A DNA stretch of 64,000 nt, taken from Desmodus rotundus (taxonomy: Eukaryota > Chordata > Mammalia > Chiroptera > Phyllostomidae). The DNA lies in the NCBI RefSeq assembly GCF_022682495.2, contig NC_071396.1, forward strand, positions 59,289,159 through 59,353,158, written 5' to 3'. Made by a program: the position numbers and the translations under genes. The notes under the pieces were generated by a model. That model was not told the DNA's origin, made no database searches, and saw only the letters and a program-made list of their open reading frames with translations. This document shows, piece by piece, positions 21,263-32,805 of the stretch (within the stretch, counting starts at the first letter, position 1; the number at the start of each line of letters is the position of its first letter).

Positions 21263-22980
21263 TGTTGTTCTTCAACATAGTAACAGAAGTAGTAGCCACA
21301 GCAATCAGACAAGAAGAAGAAATAAAAGGCAGTCAAATTGGAAAGGAGTAAGTAAAACTGTCAATATTCACAGAAGCCATGATAGTGTACATAGAAAACC
21401 CTATAGGCTCCAAGAAAAAACTAATCAGCCTAATAAGTCAATATGGAAAAGTAGTGAGATACAATATCAATATCCAGAAATTGATGGCATTTTTGTATGC
21501 CAACTTTTGTACACCAACAAAGAACTACCAGAAATGGAATCTTAGGGGGGAAAAATCCCATTTACTATTGCAACAAAAATAATTACCTACAAATAAACTA
21601 AACCAAAGAGGTAAAAAACCTGTACTCAGAAAGCTATAGGGCACTGAAGAAAGAAACTGAGGAAAAATACATATAAATGGAAACATATACCATGTTCAGA
21701 GATTGCAAGAATGACATCATTAAAATATCCACACTACCCAAGGCAATCTATGGATTCGATGCACTTCCTATAGAAATACCAATAGAATATTTCACAGATC
21801 TAGAGTAAATATCCCACAAAATTATATGGAATGAAAAAAGACCACTAATAGCCTCAACAATTTGAGAGAGAAGAACAAAGTCAGAATGGCCACAATATTT
21901 GATATTGAACTCTACTACAAGACCACTGTAATCAAAACAGTCTGGTACTAGCATAGAAACAGATACCTAAGACAACGGAACAGAATAGAGAGCCCAGAAA
22001 GAAACCCAAGTCTCTATGGTCAATTAATATTTCACAAAGAGAGCAGGAGCATACAATGGGGTAAAAATAGTCTCTTCAATAATTGGTGTTGGGAGAACTG
22101 GACTGGTACATGCAAAGAAAAAAATGAAAGTAGACCACCTTCTTATACCATACACAATAATTAACTCAAAAAGGATAAAAGACAAATATGTCATGATATC
22201 ATACAAATTTTAGCAGAAAACATATGCAGTAAAATTTCAGATATCTCACATAGTAATATTTTGCCAATATACCTCCTAGGGCAAGGGAAATAGAGGAAAA
22301 ATAAACATATGGGAAATATCAAATTAAAAAGCATCTTCAGGGCTAAATAAACCATCATCAAAATGAAAAGGGAACAAACTATATAGGAAAACATATTTGC
22401 CAATGATACATCAGACAAGGATTTGATCTCCAAAATATAAAATGAACTCATATGACTCAGCATCAGGAAGACAAACAATCCAATTAAAAAATTAGCAAAA
22501 ATCCTGAATAGACACTTCTCCAAGGAGGACATCAAATGGCCCATAGACATATGAAAAGATACTCAACATCACAAGTCATGAGAGAGATGCAAATTAAAAC
22601 CACAATAGATATCAGCTCATACCCTCCAGAATGGCTATCATTAATAAATCAACAAACAACAAATGTTGGTGAGGATGTGGAGAAAGGGAACCCTAGTGCA
22701 ATTGGTGGGAATGCAGACTGGTGCAGCCATTGTGAAAAACAGTATGGAGTGTCCTCAAAAAATTAAAAAATGGAACTACCTTGTGACCCAGTGATGCCAC
22801 TGCTGGGAATATACCCTAAGAATCCTGAAAGACCAATTCAAAAGAATTTATGCACCCCTAAATTCATAGAAGAAAGATTTGGTAACAGACTAAGTGCCCA
22901 TCAATAGATGAGTGGTTTAAAAAACTGTAGTACATTTACATAATGAAATATTGCACAGCAAATAAAAGGACTTTTTACTT
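21263..22980 (+). pseudogene. L1 ORF2 remnant, RT to C-terminus
   Basis: The reverse transcriptase continues after the LTR and is followed by the ORF2 C-terminal region. The catalytic region is present but decayed; the FADD segment near 21370 is altered and stops interrupt the frame. The 3' UTR and A-rich tail follow to 23300. Confidence 0.8.
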
Positions 22981-23313
22981 TTTGTGACAGCATGGATGGA
23001 ACTGTTGATGAAAGACAATACTGTATAGTCTCTTTCGTAAGAGGAATATAATGAACAAAATAGAACCACAGGCACAGAATCATGGATAGACTGACAGTGG
23101 TAAAAGAGGAGGAGGGAGGTGGGAACTGTTTGAAAGAAGGTGAAGGGATTAGTCAGAGAACATGTATGAAAGGACCATGGAAAAGAACAATTAGATAGGG
23201 ATTGACTATGGAAGTAAGGATCAGGCTGGGCAGAGGGAGGCAAAACAGGTAAAACTGGGACAACTGTAACAACATAAACAATAAAACATTAAAAAATAAA
23301 AAGAAATCTTATT

Positions 23314-24744
23314 TGAGTCATCTTTTAAAATGCAAAATATTGGAAGATAATTTTTATTGAAAGGAAAAATACTTAGCCATCTGAGCAGATCAATTAACTT
23401 ATTTCAGCTGTTATACATTGAAGGGCTAGACAAGTCTTAAGTTTACCTACTTTTGGCTTCTTCTTTTACAGAAAATGTTTAAAACAGATTTAGAGCTATT
23501 AACTGTCTTCTACTTTATTAGAAATATGTCTCTTAAAAGTGTGAATGTGTTTGCCAGTTGAGGAGCCTATGCTTCTAGAAATTATGAAATGTATTTGCCA
23601 ATCTAAAGAATGCTAATTGCTTACTTCTTAGTCGTCACTAAAAATTAAGTTTTCTGAGTGTTAAAAATACTAAGTTGGAAAGATATTGTATGGTTTTGAT
23701 AATAGAAAATATAAGCTATGGAGATGGTTTTTGAAGGAAAAGAAAGTGAATTGTTCTAAAGTTATTTCTGAGTGAATTAGGAAGAATCAAACTAAAAGGG
23801 ACTACGGAAGTAGTAGAAAGTTTGTGAAAAGAAATCTTGAGAAAAAATTACATGGTTAAACTAAATAATAAATTTAATTATGTAAATAAATTTAAAGGTC
23901 AAACGTAAGCTAACACAGAGTTGGAGTTTTGTTTTTTCTCATTCCGTTAATCAGACAAGGATTTTTCTCTTGCTTTCCAGATATAAGAAGACGTTTTTTA
24001 AAGCAATTTTGTAAATGATATATTTTTCTCTCTACTTGATCCATTCAGAATTTTTAAACTCTTAATGAGTATTATTATTTTAATGGCAATATGTTTGTTT
24101 TCATGAATCCAATAAGAATCTGATTTCTTTATAATTGAACACATAAAACCAGTTTCCAATTGTGGTTTTATTTACCAGGATTTTGACTGGATGTCATTTT
24201 TGAAAGAGGTATACCTTGACTCTTAATGTCACCAGAGCTTTAAGAGATTGAGATTAACTTTGAAAGTCAATTAAAAGCCCTTTGGAGAAATGACTTGGTA
24301 CCTTGCTTATTCACATGGTTCATGGTAGTCTTTCCAGGTAAGAAGTGAAGGTTGCTTCCTTGGGAGGTGACAAAGAAAGAACCCAAAGACATTTTGGGAC
24401 CTTGAGAACTTGAGAAATTTGCCCAAATCTACAGGTATTACAGGCAAAGCCTGATGGCAACTACATGCCTTGGATTTTTTTTTTTTTTTTTTTGCCCATA
24501 GAGCCTAATTAAAGCTCAATCTGGAGATTCTTTATGAGAGTCCAGTAAAGCAGATTTAAGAGAGCCTATATGGTCAATCATTATTATTGTTGTATTCATG
24601 CAGAGTATCAGGACAAATTGAAACTGGACTTGATGCAGTAAAGAGATTGGTCTAATTTGGTTATTTGACAAAAATAAGGGTACTTTTAGGAGGAAAGTTG
24701 TGTTTCAATTGACTCTTTATTATACTGTTTTAAATATTAGAGTT
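23314..24744. other. Non-coding stretch, right part is an ERV1-like paralogue of 5.8-6.6 kb
   Basis: The first part, to about 24000, is AT-rich with nothing recognisable. From about 24005 the sequence aligns by eye with 3900-3955 joined to 5827-6560; for example, CCAGTTTCCAATTGTGGTTTTATTTACCA matches CAGTTTCCAAATGTGGTTTTATTAACCA. The alignment continues across the HAL1 at 26670. It is inferred to be a second copy of the same ERV 3' internal region. Confidence 0.5.
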
Positions 24745-24761
24745 AAAAGTTTTATTTTTCA

Positions 24762-26652
24762 GATTTCTGGCCAAGATGGAGGCACAGGTAGATACACTAT
24801 GCCTCCTAGCAAAACCAAAAGAAGGACAACAACAAATTTAAAAACAAAAAATAACCAGAACCATGAGAAAAGTCAAACTATGGAAGTCCAAAAACCAGGG
24901 AATTAAAGAAGAAACATTCATGCAGACCAATAAGAGGGGCAGAGACAGGCAGCCAGGGCAGAGAGGATGTGCCACAAGGTGGCAGCTTGTGGACCAGGCA
25001 AGGTGGTGGCTGGTGCACCAGTCAGTCCCACATTGGTGTGTGGGTAACTGGGAGGAACAACTAGGGAGGAAGACAGACCAAGCAACCCAGGGCCCCAGTG
25101 CAGGGAAATAAAGACTCAAAACCTCTGACTGTAAAAATCTGTGGGGGTTAGGGCAGCAGGGGGAGAAACTCTCTGCCTCACAGGAGAGTTCATTGGAGAG
25201 ACCCACAGGATCCTAGAACATACACAAACCTATCCACCTGGGAATCAGCACCAGAAGAGCCCAATTAGCTTGTGGGTAGCAAAGGAAGTTACTGAAAGCT
25301 GGCTGAAAGCCCAGCAAGTGGCATTGTTCTCTTTTGGACCTCGCCCCCACATACAGCACCACAATGCAGTGACTTGGGTTGCCCCACACTGGTGAATACC
25401 TAAGTCTCTGCCCCTTATATGTAACAGGCTGCCAAGACAAAAAAAAAAAGGCCCAAATGAAAGAACAGATCAAAGCTCCAGAAAAAATACAACTAAGCCA
25501 AGAAGAAATAGCCAACCTATCAGATGCACATTTCAAAACACTAGTAATCAGGATGCTCACAGAAATGGTTGAGTATGGTCGCAAAATGGAGGAAAAAGTG
25601 AAGGCTATGAAAAGTGAATTAAAGGAAAATGCACAGGGAACCAACAGGGAAGGGAAGATACCAGCACTCAAATCAATGGTTTGGACCAGAAGGAAGAAAC
25701 AAACATTCAACCAGAACAGAATGAAGAAACAAGAATTCAAAAACATGAGGAGAGGCTTAGGAACCCCTGGGACAACTTTAAACTTTCCAACATCCAAATC
25801 ATAGGGATGCCAGAAGGAGAATAGGAAGAGCAAGAAATTGAAAACTTATTTGAAAGAACAATGAAGGAGAACTGCCACATTGTGGCAAAAGAAATAGACT
25901 TCCAGGAAGTCCAGGAAACCCAAAGAAGTTGGACTCAAGGAAGCACACACCAAGGCTCATCATAATTACATTAGCCAAGATTAAAGATAAGGAGAGACTC
26001 TTAAAAACAGCAAGAGAAAAGGAGACAGTTACCTACAAAGGAGTTCGCATAAGACTGTCCACTGATTTCTCAAAAGAGACCTTATGGGCAAGAAGGTGCT
26101 GGAAAGAAGTATTCAAAGTCATGAAAGGCAAGGACCTACATCCAAGGTTATTCTATCCAGTATGAATATCATTAAGAATAGAAGGGCTGATAAAGTGCTT
26201 CCAAGATAAGGTCAAGTTAAAGGGGTTCGTCATCACCAAGCCCTTAGTATATGAAGTTCTAAGAAAAAGAAGATCAAAAACTATGAACAGTAAAATGATA
26301 ATAAACTCACAACTATCAACAACTGAACCTAAAAAACAAAAACAAAAATCTAACCAAACAACTAGGACAGGAACAGAACCACAGAAGTGGAGATCACATG
26401 GAGGGTTATCAGCGGGGATACAATGGGGGAAAATAAATAGGGAATAAGAAGCATAAATGGTAGGTACAAAATAGACAGGGGGAGGTTAAGAATAGTATAA
26501 GAAATGGAGAAGCCAAAGAACTTATATGCACGACCCATGGACATGAACTAAGAGGGGGGTGGAATGTGTGTGGGAGTGGGGTGCAGTGTGGAGGGGAATA
26601 AAGGGGGGAAAATTGGACAACTGTAATAGCATAATCAATAAAATATATTTTA
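24762..26652 (+). mobile_element. Full-length HAL1-type ORF1-only retrotransposon
   Basis: A 17-bp TSD, AAAAGTTTTATTTTTCA, lies at 24745-24761 and 26653-26669. The element starts GATTTCTGGCCAAGATGGAGG, with a YY1-like CCAAGATGG at 24771-24779. It has a 695-bp 5' UTR and ORF1 from the ATG at 25457. The RRM-like and C-terminal domains are recognisable. The frame shifts near 25680-25700 and there is a stop near 25820. The 3' UTR ends CAACTGTAATAGCATAATC plus an A-rich tail. At 1,891 bp it has no room for ORF2. Confidence 0.93.
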
Positions 26653-26669
26653 AAAAGTTTTATTTTTCA

Positions 26670-27060
26670 TCCAGAAACTGAACTGGATCCTGAATTTTTG
26701 TAGTTTTCTTAAATGTTTGACTACAAGCCTCTAAACTAATGGTTTGTTTTTCTCCCGACCTTTGATTTTGATTTATTGAGGTTTATCACAGTTTGTCTTC
26801 ACCAGGTTGCAAGCCCTATTCGTACTCCCAGAGTACTGCCCCTCACCAACTATTGACACCACTGCCACCTCCTTCCATGCCCCAATCTCTTCGTCCCTCT
26901 AACAGAGAGCAAGTATCTCTTTACTCTGAAGGAAAACATTGTCCCTCTTCAGCAGTAAGAAGTTACATAAGAATTTTGTGCCACTATTGCTTAAAGAATT
27001 CCGAGCCACCATCTTTGAGAGTGAATTGTGGTAGTCATTTGACAGACATGAGCAGGGCAA
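26670..27060 (+). pseudogene. ERV1 env 3'-end remnant, second copy
   Basis: The first 90 bases continue the homology with 6500-6590 (CCAGAAACTGAACTGGATCC against CCAGAAACTGAATTAAATTC). The rest is proline-rich when translated and ends in weak resemblance to the tail of class I ERV envelope genes, just before an LTR. The assignment is inferred from position and is not a strong match. No functional frame remains. Confidence 0.4.
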
Positions 27061-27170
27061 AGATGATAGGCTAGGTACACAAGGTCACCAAGGCAGAAAA
27101 GCCCAGGTGCCTAGCAACAGGCAAAGCTAGGAAAACAAGGACCTCACTCCCAGGGTAACCTCTTCTTAGC

Positions 27171-28112
27171 ATGTTGCTGCTCATTTGGTTAAGACCGCCT
27201 GACATTTCATATTACTGGTCATGCAATTCAGACCCTCCCCTTTACTTTCTGGTCAGTTCAGACCCTGACCTTTACTCTCCTGCATTGTTGCTAGTCTTGC
27301 AGGTTAGACCCCCATTAGAGGGTGAAAAAACACGGAGGCTGGACGATAGGCCTTACATGACAGGTGGCAAACACAAGGCCTGTGGGCCAAATCCGGACCT
27401 CCACCTTCTTTTATCCAGCTTGGCACCTTGTTTCTACCTGGTGGCAGCACCAAACTCTCGCTTAACTGTTAAGGAGTAGTTACATTTATACAGTTCTAAA
27501 ATTTCATTTGGCCCTTTGAAGGCAACCACGAGGTTGATGTGGCTGCCGGTGAAAATGAGTTTGACACCCCTGCCTTAAGCATTAAGCCCCCAGGACAATG
27601 AGGTTCTAACCCACATCAAATGCATCTAGGCCTCAGTTGTGTTTCACTTCCAGGCCCCAAAAAGCAGCAAAACCAGATAGGCCATAACACAGCTCACCTC
27701 AGAACCAGTTATAGTGACTACTCATCCCTGCCCAGGTGCTGACCAATCAATCAGTGGAGACCCTGAGCCTGAAAACACACACCTGAAAAGCCGATAAATA
27801 TTCTATTTAGATCCTCCCCTGAGACCTCCCCTAAAATCTCCACCTTTAAAAGCCCTTAGGATGGAGGACCCAGCCGACTCTCCTTCTCAGGAGCATGCCC
27901 ATGCCTTTCCCATAACCCTCCTCTTCCACTAGGTGCATTACCTTTCCCTTCCATCTTATAGGCTCCAAGGCCCCCATTACTTGTTTCCTGAGCCTATTTC
28001 TTTGACAGCTCACTTCTACCTTTGTGACTTTTTAAATAAACTTTCTCTTATAGTTTGAGCCTTGATTCAATTCTTTCTTAGCCAAAACTCAAGGACTGAG
28101 GTTGTTGAGGCG
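27171..28112 (+). mobile_element. ERV1-type LTR, interrupted by a MITE
   Basis: Near the 3' end TTTTTAAATAAACTTTCTC supplies a polyadenylation signal, followed by TTGATTCAATTCTTTC and ending ...GGTCTAACA, a typical class I R-U5. A CCTTTAAAAGCC box near 27844 could be the TATA region. The 5' boundary is uncertain (TG at 27170 is a candidate). A hAT-like MITE at 27361-27572 lies inside it. Its sequence differs from the LTR at 6999. Confidence 0.55.
27361..27572. mobile_element. hAT-type MITE
   Basis: The right terminus GAAAATGAGTTTGACACCCCTG is the inverted complement of the expected CAGGGGTGTCAAACTC; the left terminus, CAGGTGGCAAACAC, is a degraded version. Internal arms are also inverted, with CTTAACTGTTAAGG as a central palindrome near 27459-27472 and subterminal GGCCCTTTGAAGGCAACCACGAGG. 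At 212 bp it has no transposase. The expected 8-bp TSD is not clear. Confidence 0.65.
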
Positions 28113-28176
28113 AGGTCTAACACCTGGTGCCTTTCTTGCTGCCAACAATATGTTTTATATCCTCAATTAATTTCTT

Positions 28177-28387
28177 TTTTTAAAAGATTTTATTTATTTA
28201 TTTTTAGAGAGGGGAAGGAAGAGAGGAAGAGAGGAAGAGAAACATCAGTGTGTGGTTGCTTCTCACATGCCTCCGACTGGGGACCTGGCCCGCAACCCAG
28301 GCATGTGCTGTGACCGGGAATTGAACCAGCCAGCCTTTGGTTTGCAGTTTGGTGCTGAATTCACTGAGCCACACTAGCCTGGGCCTT
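28177..28387 (-). mobile_element. Ves SINE, minus strand
   Basis: The minus strand reads from a tRNA-derived head (GTGTGGCTCAGTGAATTCAG) through CCTGGGTTGCGGGCCAGGTCC to a CT-rich section and an A/T tail. A 12-bp TSD, AATTAATTTCTT, lies at 28165-28176 and 28388-28399. It inserted just downstream of the LTR. Confidence 0.93.
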
Positions 28388-28399
28388 AATTAATTTCTT

Positions 28400-29167
28400 A
28401 ATTTATGTATCAGTTGCTGAGAGACACATACTATATTTTTCCACTGAGTATTGTTCATTTTTCCTTAACTTTTTGTCAATTTTTTTTTAGAAATTTAGAC
28501 TTTTTTATATCTTTCTGGGAAATTCCTGGTGATTTTTATAACATTACATATTTACTATCTTTGTTCCTGATAATACTTTTACTGAGTATGTTTTGACATA
28601 TTAATATAGCTACAGTAATATACAAAATTTATTAACATAGTTAATTTATCTGTTTTTCCATTCTTCCACAGTTTGGCTCAATTTCTTTTGAATATATATT
28701 TTTATAATTAGCCAGTTAAAAAACCAACTTATTAATTATTAAGGTAGGATAGTGTATTTAAATCTTATAATGTCCTTGCAAACATTGATGGCATAATATT
28801 TAAAAAACAAAAGATGCGGTTTCATCAATTTCTACTTTAAAAGCTTTCATTCACAGTTAAGGGATAAAAGATAATATGGCTAATAAAGGAAAAGCTAAAA
28901 AATAGCTATTTATTTAATCTGAGAGTTTGTAATTTAATTTAAGGAGTGAGTATTCAATTTATTTCTATTATCTTTTGGAGGGGCATTTACCATGATTTTC
29001 ATTGATTCTCTCCCCCACTATATTTTCTGCCTTCCATTGGCATGACTATTTCCTCTATTTTAGCTTTTTCACTTCAAAGTTATACAGTGTGTTAGATTAA
29101 ACAATATGATATTGCCATTATGTTGGCCAAAATTGATTGAACATCAGCAACTTCATATAGTTCAATT
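28400..29167. other. AT-rich stretch without recognisable features
   Basis: No long frame, RNA gene or named repeat was identified. Long runs of T and A suggest an old, decayed repeat or neutral spacer. Confidence 0.4.
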
Positions 29168-29181
29168 CATACTATCTTTTT

Positions 29182-30137
29182 TTTTTTCACAGTTTGAGTT
29201 TAATAGAAACTACACAAAAAAGGTGATGCCCCACTACTGTACATGTCAGTTGGCCTGCTCCATAAGTTTAGGTCATTTCTTCCAGAAAAAGAAAGACTGG
29301 CCCCCCAAAACCCTGCAGGAAAGGCCTGTTTTGCCCCAGACCACATCTGGCCTAAATCTAAGATCTTGTGTTTTAATAAGCATGACAATAGTAAAAGAGA
29401 AGCATGACAATAGAAAAGTTTTGTTCTCATGGCTGCACACTGCCGCCATGATCCTGTAATGGCCCAGTGCTCACTTCTGCTTAGAGAAATATTCTTTGCT
29501 CTTCTGGACATCAGGCTTGATGGTGTCACTGCCAGGTTTCCAGCCAGCTGGGCGCACTTCCCCATGTTTGTCAGTGAACTGGAAAGCCTGAACTAGTCTC
29601 AGAGTTTCATCCACAGAGCGGCCAACAGGAAGGTCGTTTACGGTGATCTGGTGAAGGACACCTTTTTCATCAATGATAAAGAGGCCCCTGAATGAGATGT
29701 CTTCATCAGCCTTTAAGACCCCATAGTCCTGAGCAATGGTGCTCTTGGGGTCTGACACCAAGGGAATGTTCATGGATCCCAGTCCTCCTTGTTTCCTGGG
29801 TGTGTTGACCCATGCCAGGTGACAGAAGTGAGAATCCACAGAAGCATCAATCACTTGGCAGTTGAGTTTCTTAAATTCTTCCACCCTATCACTGAAAGCA
29901 ATGATCTCCGTGGGCCACACAAAGGTAAAATCAAGAGGGTAAAAGAAGAACACCACATATTTTCCTCTGTAGTCAGAAAGGCTGATATCTTTGAACTGAC
30001 CATCTGGCATAACAGCTGTAGCTTTGAAGTTGGGGGCAGGGTGCCCAATTTTAGCATTTCCTGAAGACATCTTGCTATCAGCGACTCCGACACACAAGCA
30101 CCACAAGCAGCAGGTCAGGAAGAAGCCTCTCGAAGCC
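29182..30137 (-). pseudogene. PRDX1: Processed retrocopy of peroxiredoxin 1
   Basis: PRDX1 is a cytosolic 2-Cys peroxiredoxin that reduces hydrogen peroxide with thioredoxin. The copy is intronless: 5' UTR 30071-30137, a frame of 199 codons (ATG 30068-30070, stop 29471-29473), a 3' UTR, an ATTAAA signal (minus strand of 29199-29204) and an A tail. The full length and nearly every residue match PRDX1, including Pro45, Thr49, Cys71, Cys83 and Arg128. However, peroxidatic Cys52 is Trp (codon 29915-29917) and resolving Cys173 is Arg (29552-29554). CATACTATCTTTTT flanks it at 29168-29181 and 30138-30151. An upstream in-frame ATG at 30104 adds 12 codons from the UTR. It is probably a young pseudogene; an expressed, peroxidase-dead protein is possible. 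Confidence 0.95.
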
Positions 30138-30419
30138 CATACTATCTTTTTAATGTTTATTCTTAACTTGTAACAATCATACTTAGCTTAACAAAGTCAA
30201 AATCAGTTGATCTCTCCCTTCTCTTGAATCCCTTAAGGATCTTCGAATACATTTACTCTGATCACTACCATTTCCAATTTATATGGTATTATTGCCTAAT
30301 ATTTTAGTTTCATTTTATCACTGCCAAAATAATCATTACTGATAGAATTAATGATTATTGTCAATATTTTCTTCACTGTATTTCCAGGTTTCACCAATCC
30401 ATTTGATTTTTTTAATGCA

Positions 30420-30655
30420 TTCTTTCTTTTTTTATTTTTGTTCAATAACAGTTGTCCCTGTTGCACTCCCCTGTCCTGCATTGCACACCCCCTCCCTGCA
30501 GTCATTCCCCACCCCATTGTCCATGTCCATGGGTCCTTTATGCGTGTTCCCTGACTTGACACTTCCCCTTCTTTCCCCCATTACCCCCCTCCCACTTTCC
30601 CTCTGGTCACTGTCAGTTTGTTCTTTTTTTCCTTATCTCTGGTTTTATATTGCTC
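30420..30655 (-). mobile_element. L1 3' UTR, displaced from its body by a nested L1
   Basis: On the minus strand this is a diverged L1 3' end with tail at about 30420. Its upstream continuation appears to be 31375-32800, because the sequence at 31375 picks up at the ORF2 stop region. The intervening 30656-31374 is a separate L1. Confidence 0.7.
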
Positions 30656-31374
30656 ATTCATTTTATTTTTCATTTTTAATTGTTGTTAAGTATAGTTGTC
30701 CCCATTTTCCCTCCACCATTCCCCCCCACCCAACCATCTCACCTCCCACCCTCAATCCTAGCCCCCTTTGGCTTTATTGGTGTGTCTTTAAACCTGTTCC
30801 TTGATGACCCTTCCTACTTTTTCCCCCATAATACTACTGCTCACCCTCCTCTTTGGTTACTGTCAGTTTGTTCTTTATTTCAATGTCTCTGGTTATATTT
30901 TCCTGACTTGTTTATTTTGTTGATTAGGTTCCATTAAAGGTGATATCATATGATATTTTTCTTTCAGTGTCTGGCTTATTTCACTTAGCACAATGCTCTC
31001 CAGATCTATCATGTTGTTGCGAAGGGTAGGAGCTCCTTTCTTTCTGCTGTGTAGTATTCCATTGTGTAAATGTACCACAGTTTTTATCCACTCATTTACT
31101 GATGGGCACCTAGGCTGTTTCTAGCACTTGGCTATTGTAAATTGTGCTGCTATGAACATTGGGGTGCATAGGTTCTTTTGAATTGGTGTTTCAGGGCTCT
31201 TAGAGCATAATCCCAGAAGTGGAATCACTAGATGAAAAGGCCATTCTATTTTTAGTTTTCTGAGGAAATTCCATACGGTTTTCCACAGTGGCTGCACCAG
31301 TCTGCATTCCCACCAACAATGTACTAGGGTTCTTTTTTCTCCACAACCTCTCTACCACTTGTTTGCTGATTTGG
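30656..31374 (-). mobile_element. 5'-truncated L1 nested in another L1
   Basis: On the minus strand it covers the ORF2 C-terminus (antisense of the CACTGTGGAAAACCGTATGG region near 31290) to a 3' UTR and T-rich antisense tail at 30656. It ends near 31374, where the same ORF2-end sequence begins again as a second copy. TSDs are not clear. Confidence 0.7.
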
Positions 31375-32800
31375 TTATGATGTTTGTTTTGTTGATTAGG
31401 TTCCACATATAGGTGAGATCATATGGCATTTGTCTTTCACCACCTGGCTTGTTTCACTTAGCATAATACTCTCCAGTTCCATCCATGCTGTCACAAGGGG
31501 TAAGAGTTCCTTCTTTCTTTCTGCTTCATAGTATTCCATTGGGTAAATTTACCACAGTTTTTTGAACCACTCATTTACTGATGGGCACCTAGGCTGTTTC
31601 TAGCACTTGGCTATTGTAAATAACACTGCTATGAACATTGAGTTGCATAGGTTCTTTTGAATTGGTGTTTCAGTATTTTTTAGGGTATAGTCCCAGCAGT
31701 GGAATTACCAGGTCAAAAGGCAGTTCCATTTTTACTTTTCTGAGAAAATTACATACTGTTTTCCATAGTGGCTACACCAGTCTGCATTCCCACCAGCAGT
31801 ATACTAGGGTTCCCTTCTTTCCACAACCTCACCAGCACTTGTTTGTTAATTTGTTAATGATGGCCATTCTGACCAGTGTGAAGTGGAATCCCATTGTGAT
31901 TTTAATATGCATCTCTCTGATGGCTATTGATGTTGAGCATCCTTTCATATGTTTCTGGGCCCTCTGTATGTCTTCTTGTAGAAATGTCTGTTCAGGTCCT
32001 TTGCCCATTTTTAAATTGGGTTGTTTGTCTTTCTGGAGTGGAATCGTGTGAGTTCTTTATATATTTTGGAGATCAAACCCTTGTCTGAGGTGTCATTGTC
32101 CAATATATTTTCCCATATGGTTGGTTCCCTTTTCATTTTGCTGATGTTTTCATTAGCCATGAAGAAGCTTTTTACTTTTTTTTCTTTCAATTTTTAAATT
32201 ATTTTATTGTTGTTCAATTACAGTTGTCTACATTTTCTCCCCACCCCTCTACCTCACCCCAGCCAAACCCACCTGCCTCCCCTGAGAAGCTTTTTACTTT
32301 AATGAGATCTATTTGTTTATTCTTTCCTTTATGTCCCTTTCTCTAGGGGACGTATCAGTGACAATATCACTGTGTGGAATATCTGAGATCCACCCTATTT
32401 CTCCTCTAGGACTTTTTTGGTGTTGTGACTTATATTTAAGTCTTTTATCCACCTTGAGTTTATTTTCATATATGGTGTAAATTGATGGTCAAGTTTCACT
32501 TTTTTTTGCATGTAGCTGTCCAGCTCTCCCAACACTATTTGTTGAAGAGGCTATTTTTACTCCATTTTATTGTTTCTGCCCCCTTTGTCAAATATTAATT
32601 GACCATAGAGACATGTTTGTTTGTTTTTTTTCAGGCTCTCTAATCTATTCCATTGATCTATTTGTCTGTCTTTATGCCGGTACCAGACTGTTTTGATTAG
32701 AGTGGGCTTATAATACAGTTTGATATCAGGTATTTTGAGCCCTTCTACTTTGTTCTTCTTGCTGATCTGGAGTTTAATTTCCTTCTTCTGAAGGTACCCT
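31375..32800 (-). mobile_element. L1 ORF2 3' part, minus strand
   Basis: This is antisense of ORF2 from the C-terminus upstream to the region encoding [12 protein letters not shown] sequence near 32750. Plus-strand frames such as 31638-32051 are shadows. A short L1 tail at 32179-32284 interrupts it. Stops break ORF2. Confidence 0.85.
32179..32284 (-). mobile_element. Very short L1 3'-end insertion
   Basis: Only about 106 bp of L1 3' terminus is present, reading TTTATTGTTGTTCAATTAC on the plus strand. It is flanked by a perfect 16-bp TSD, AGAAGCTTTTTACTTT, at 32163-32178 and 32285-32300. Confidence 0.9.
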
Positions 32801-32805
32801 TTTTA

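Larger units (their letters stand above)
11822..23300 (+). mobile_element. Old full-length LINE-1 carrying nested insertions
   Basis: A 13-bp TSD, AAGAAATCTTATT, lies at 11809-11821 and 23301-23313. Between them run, in order, an L1 5' UTR beginning GGGGTCAGGGGGGACAAGATG, ORF1 (start near 15423, main body 17516-18387), ORF2 (from 18588) and a 3' end with ACAACTGTAACAACATAAAC and an A-rich tail. Removing the insertions at 11913, 14053, 14751, 15486, 19360 and 20446 leaves an element of roughly 7.3 kb. All frames are broken, so it is dead. This single element explains most of 11.8-23.3 kb. Confidence 0.88.

Noticed and set aside
25213..25833. 206-codon minus-strand ORF
   Set aside because: Antisense shadow of HAL1 5' UTR and ORF1; similar shadows occur at 15597-16154, 45748-46002 and 8361-8920.
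29789..30064. 91-codon plus-strand ORF
   Set aside because: Antisense of the PRDX1 retrocopy.
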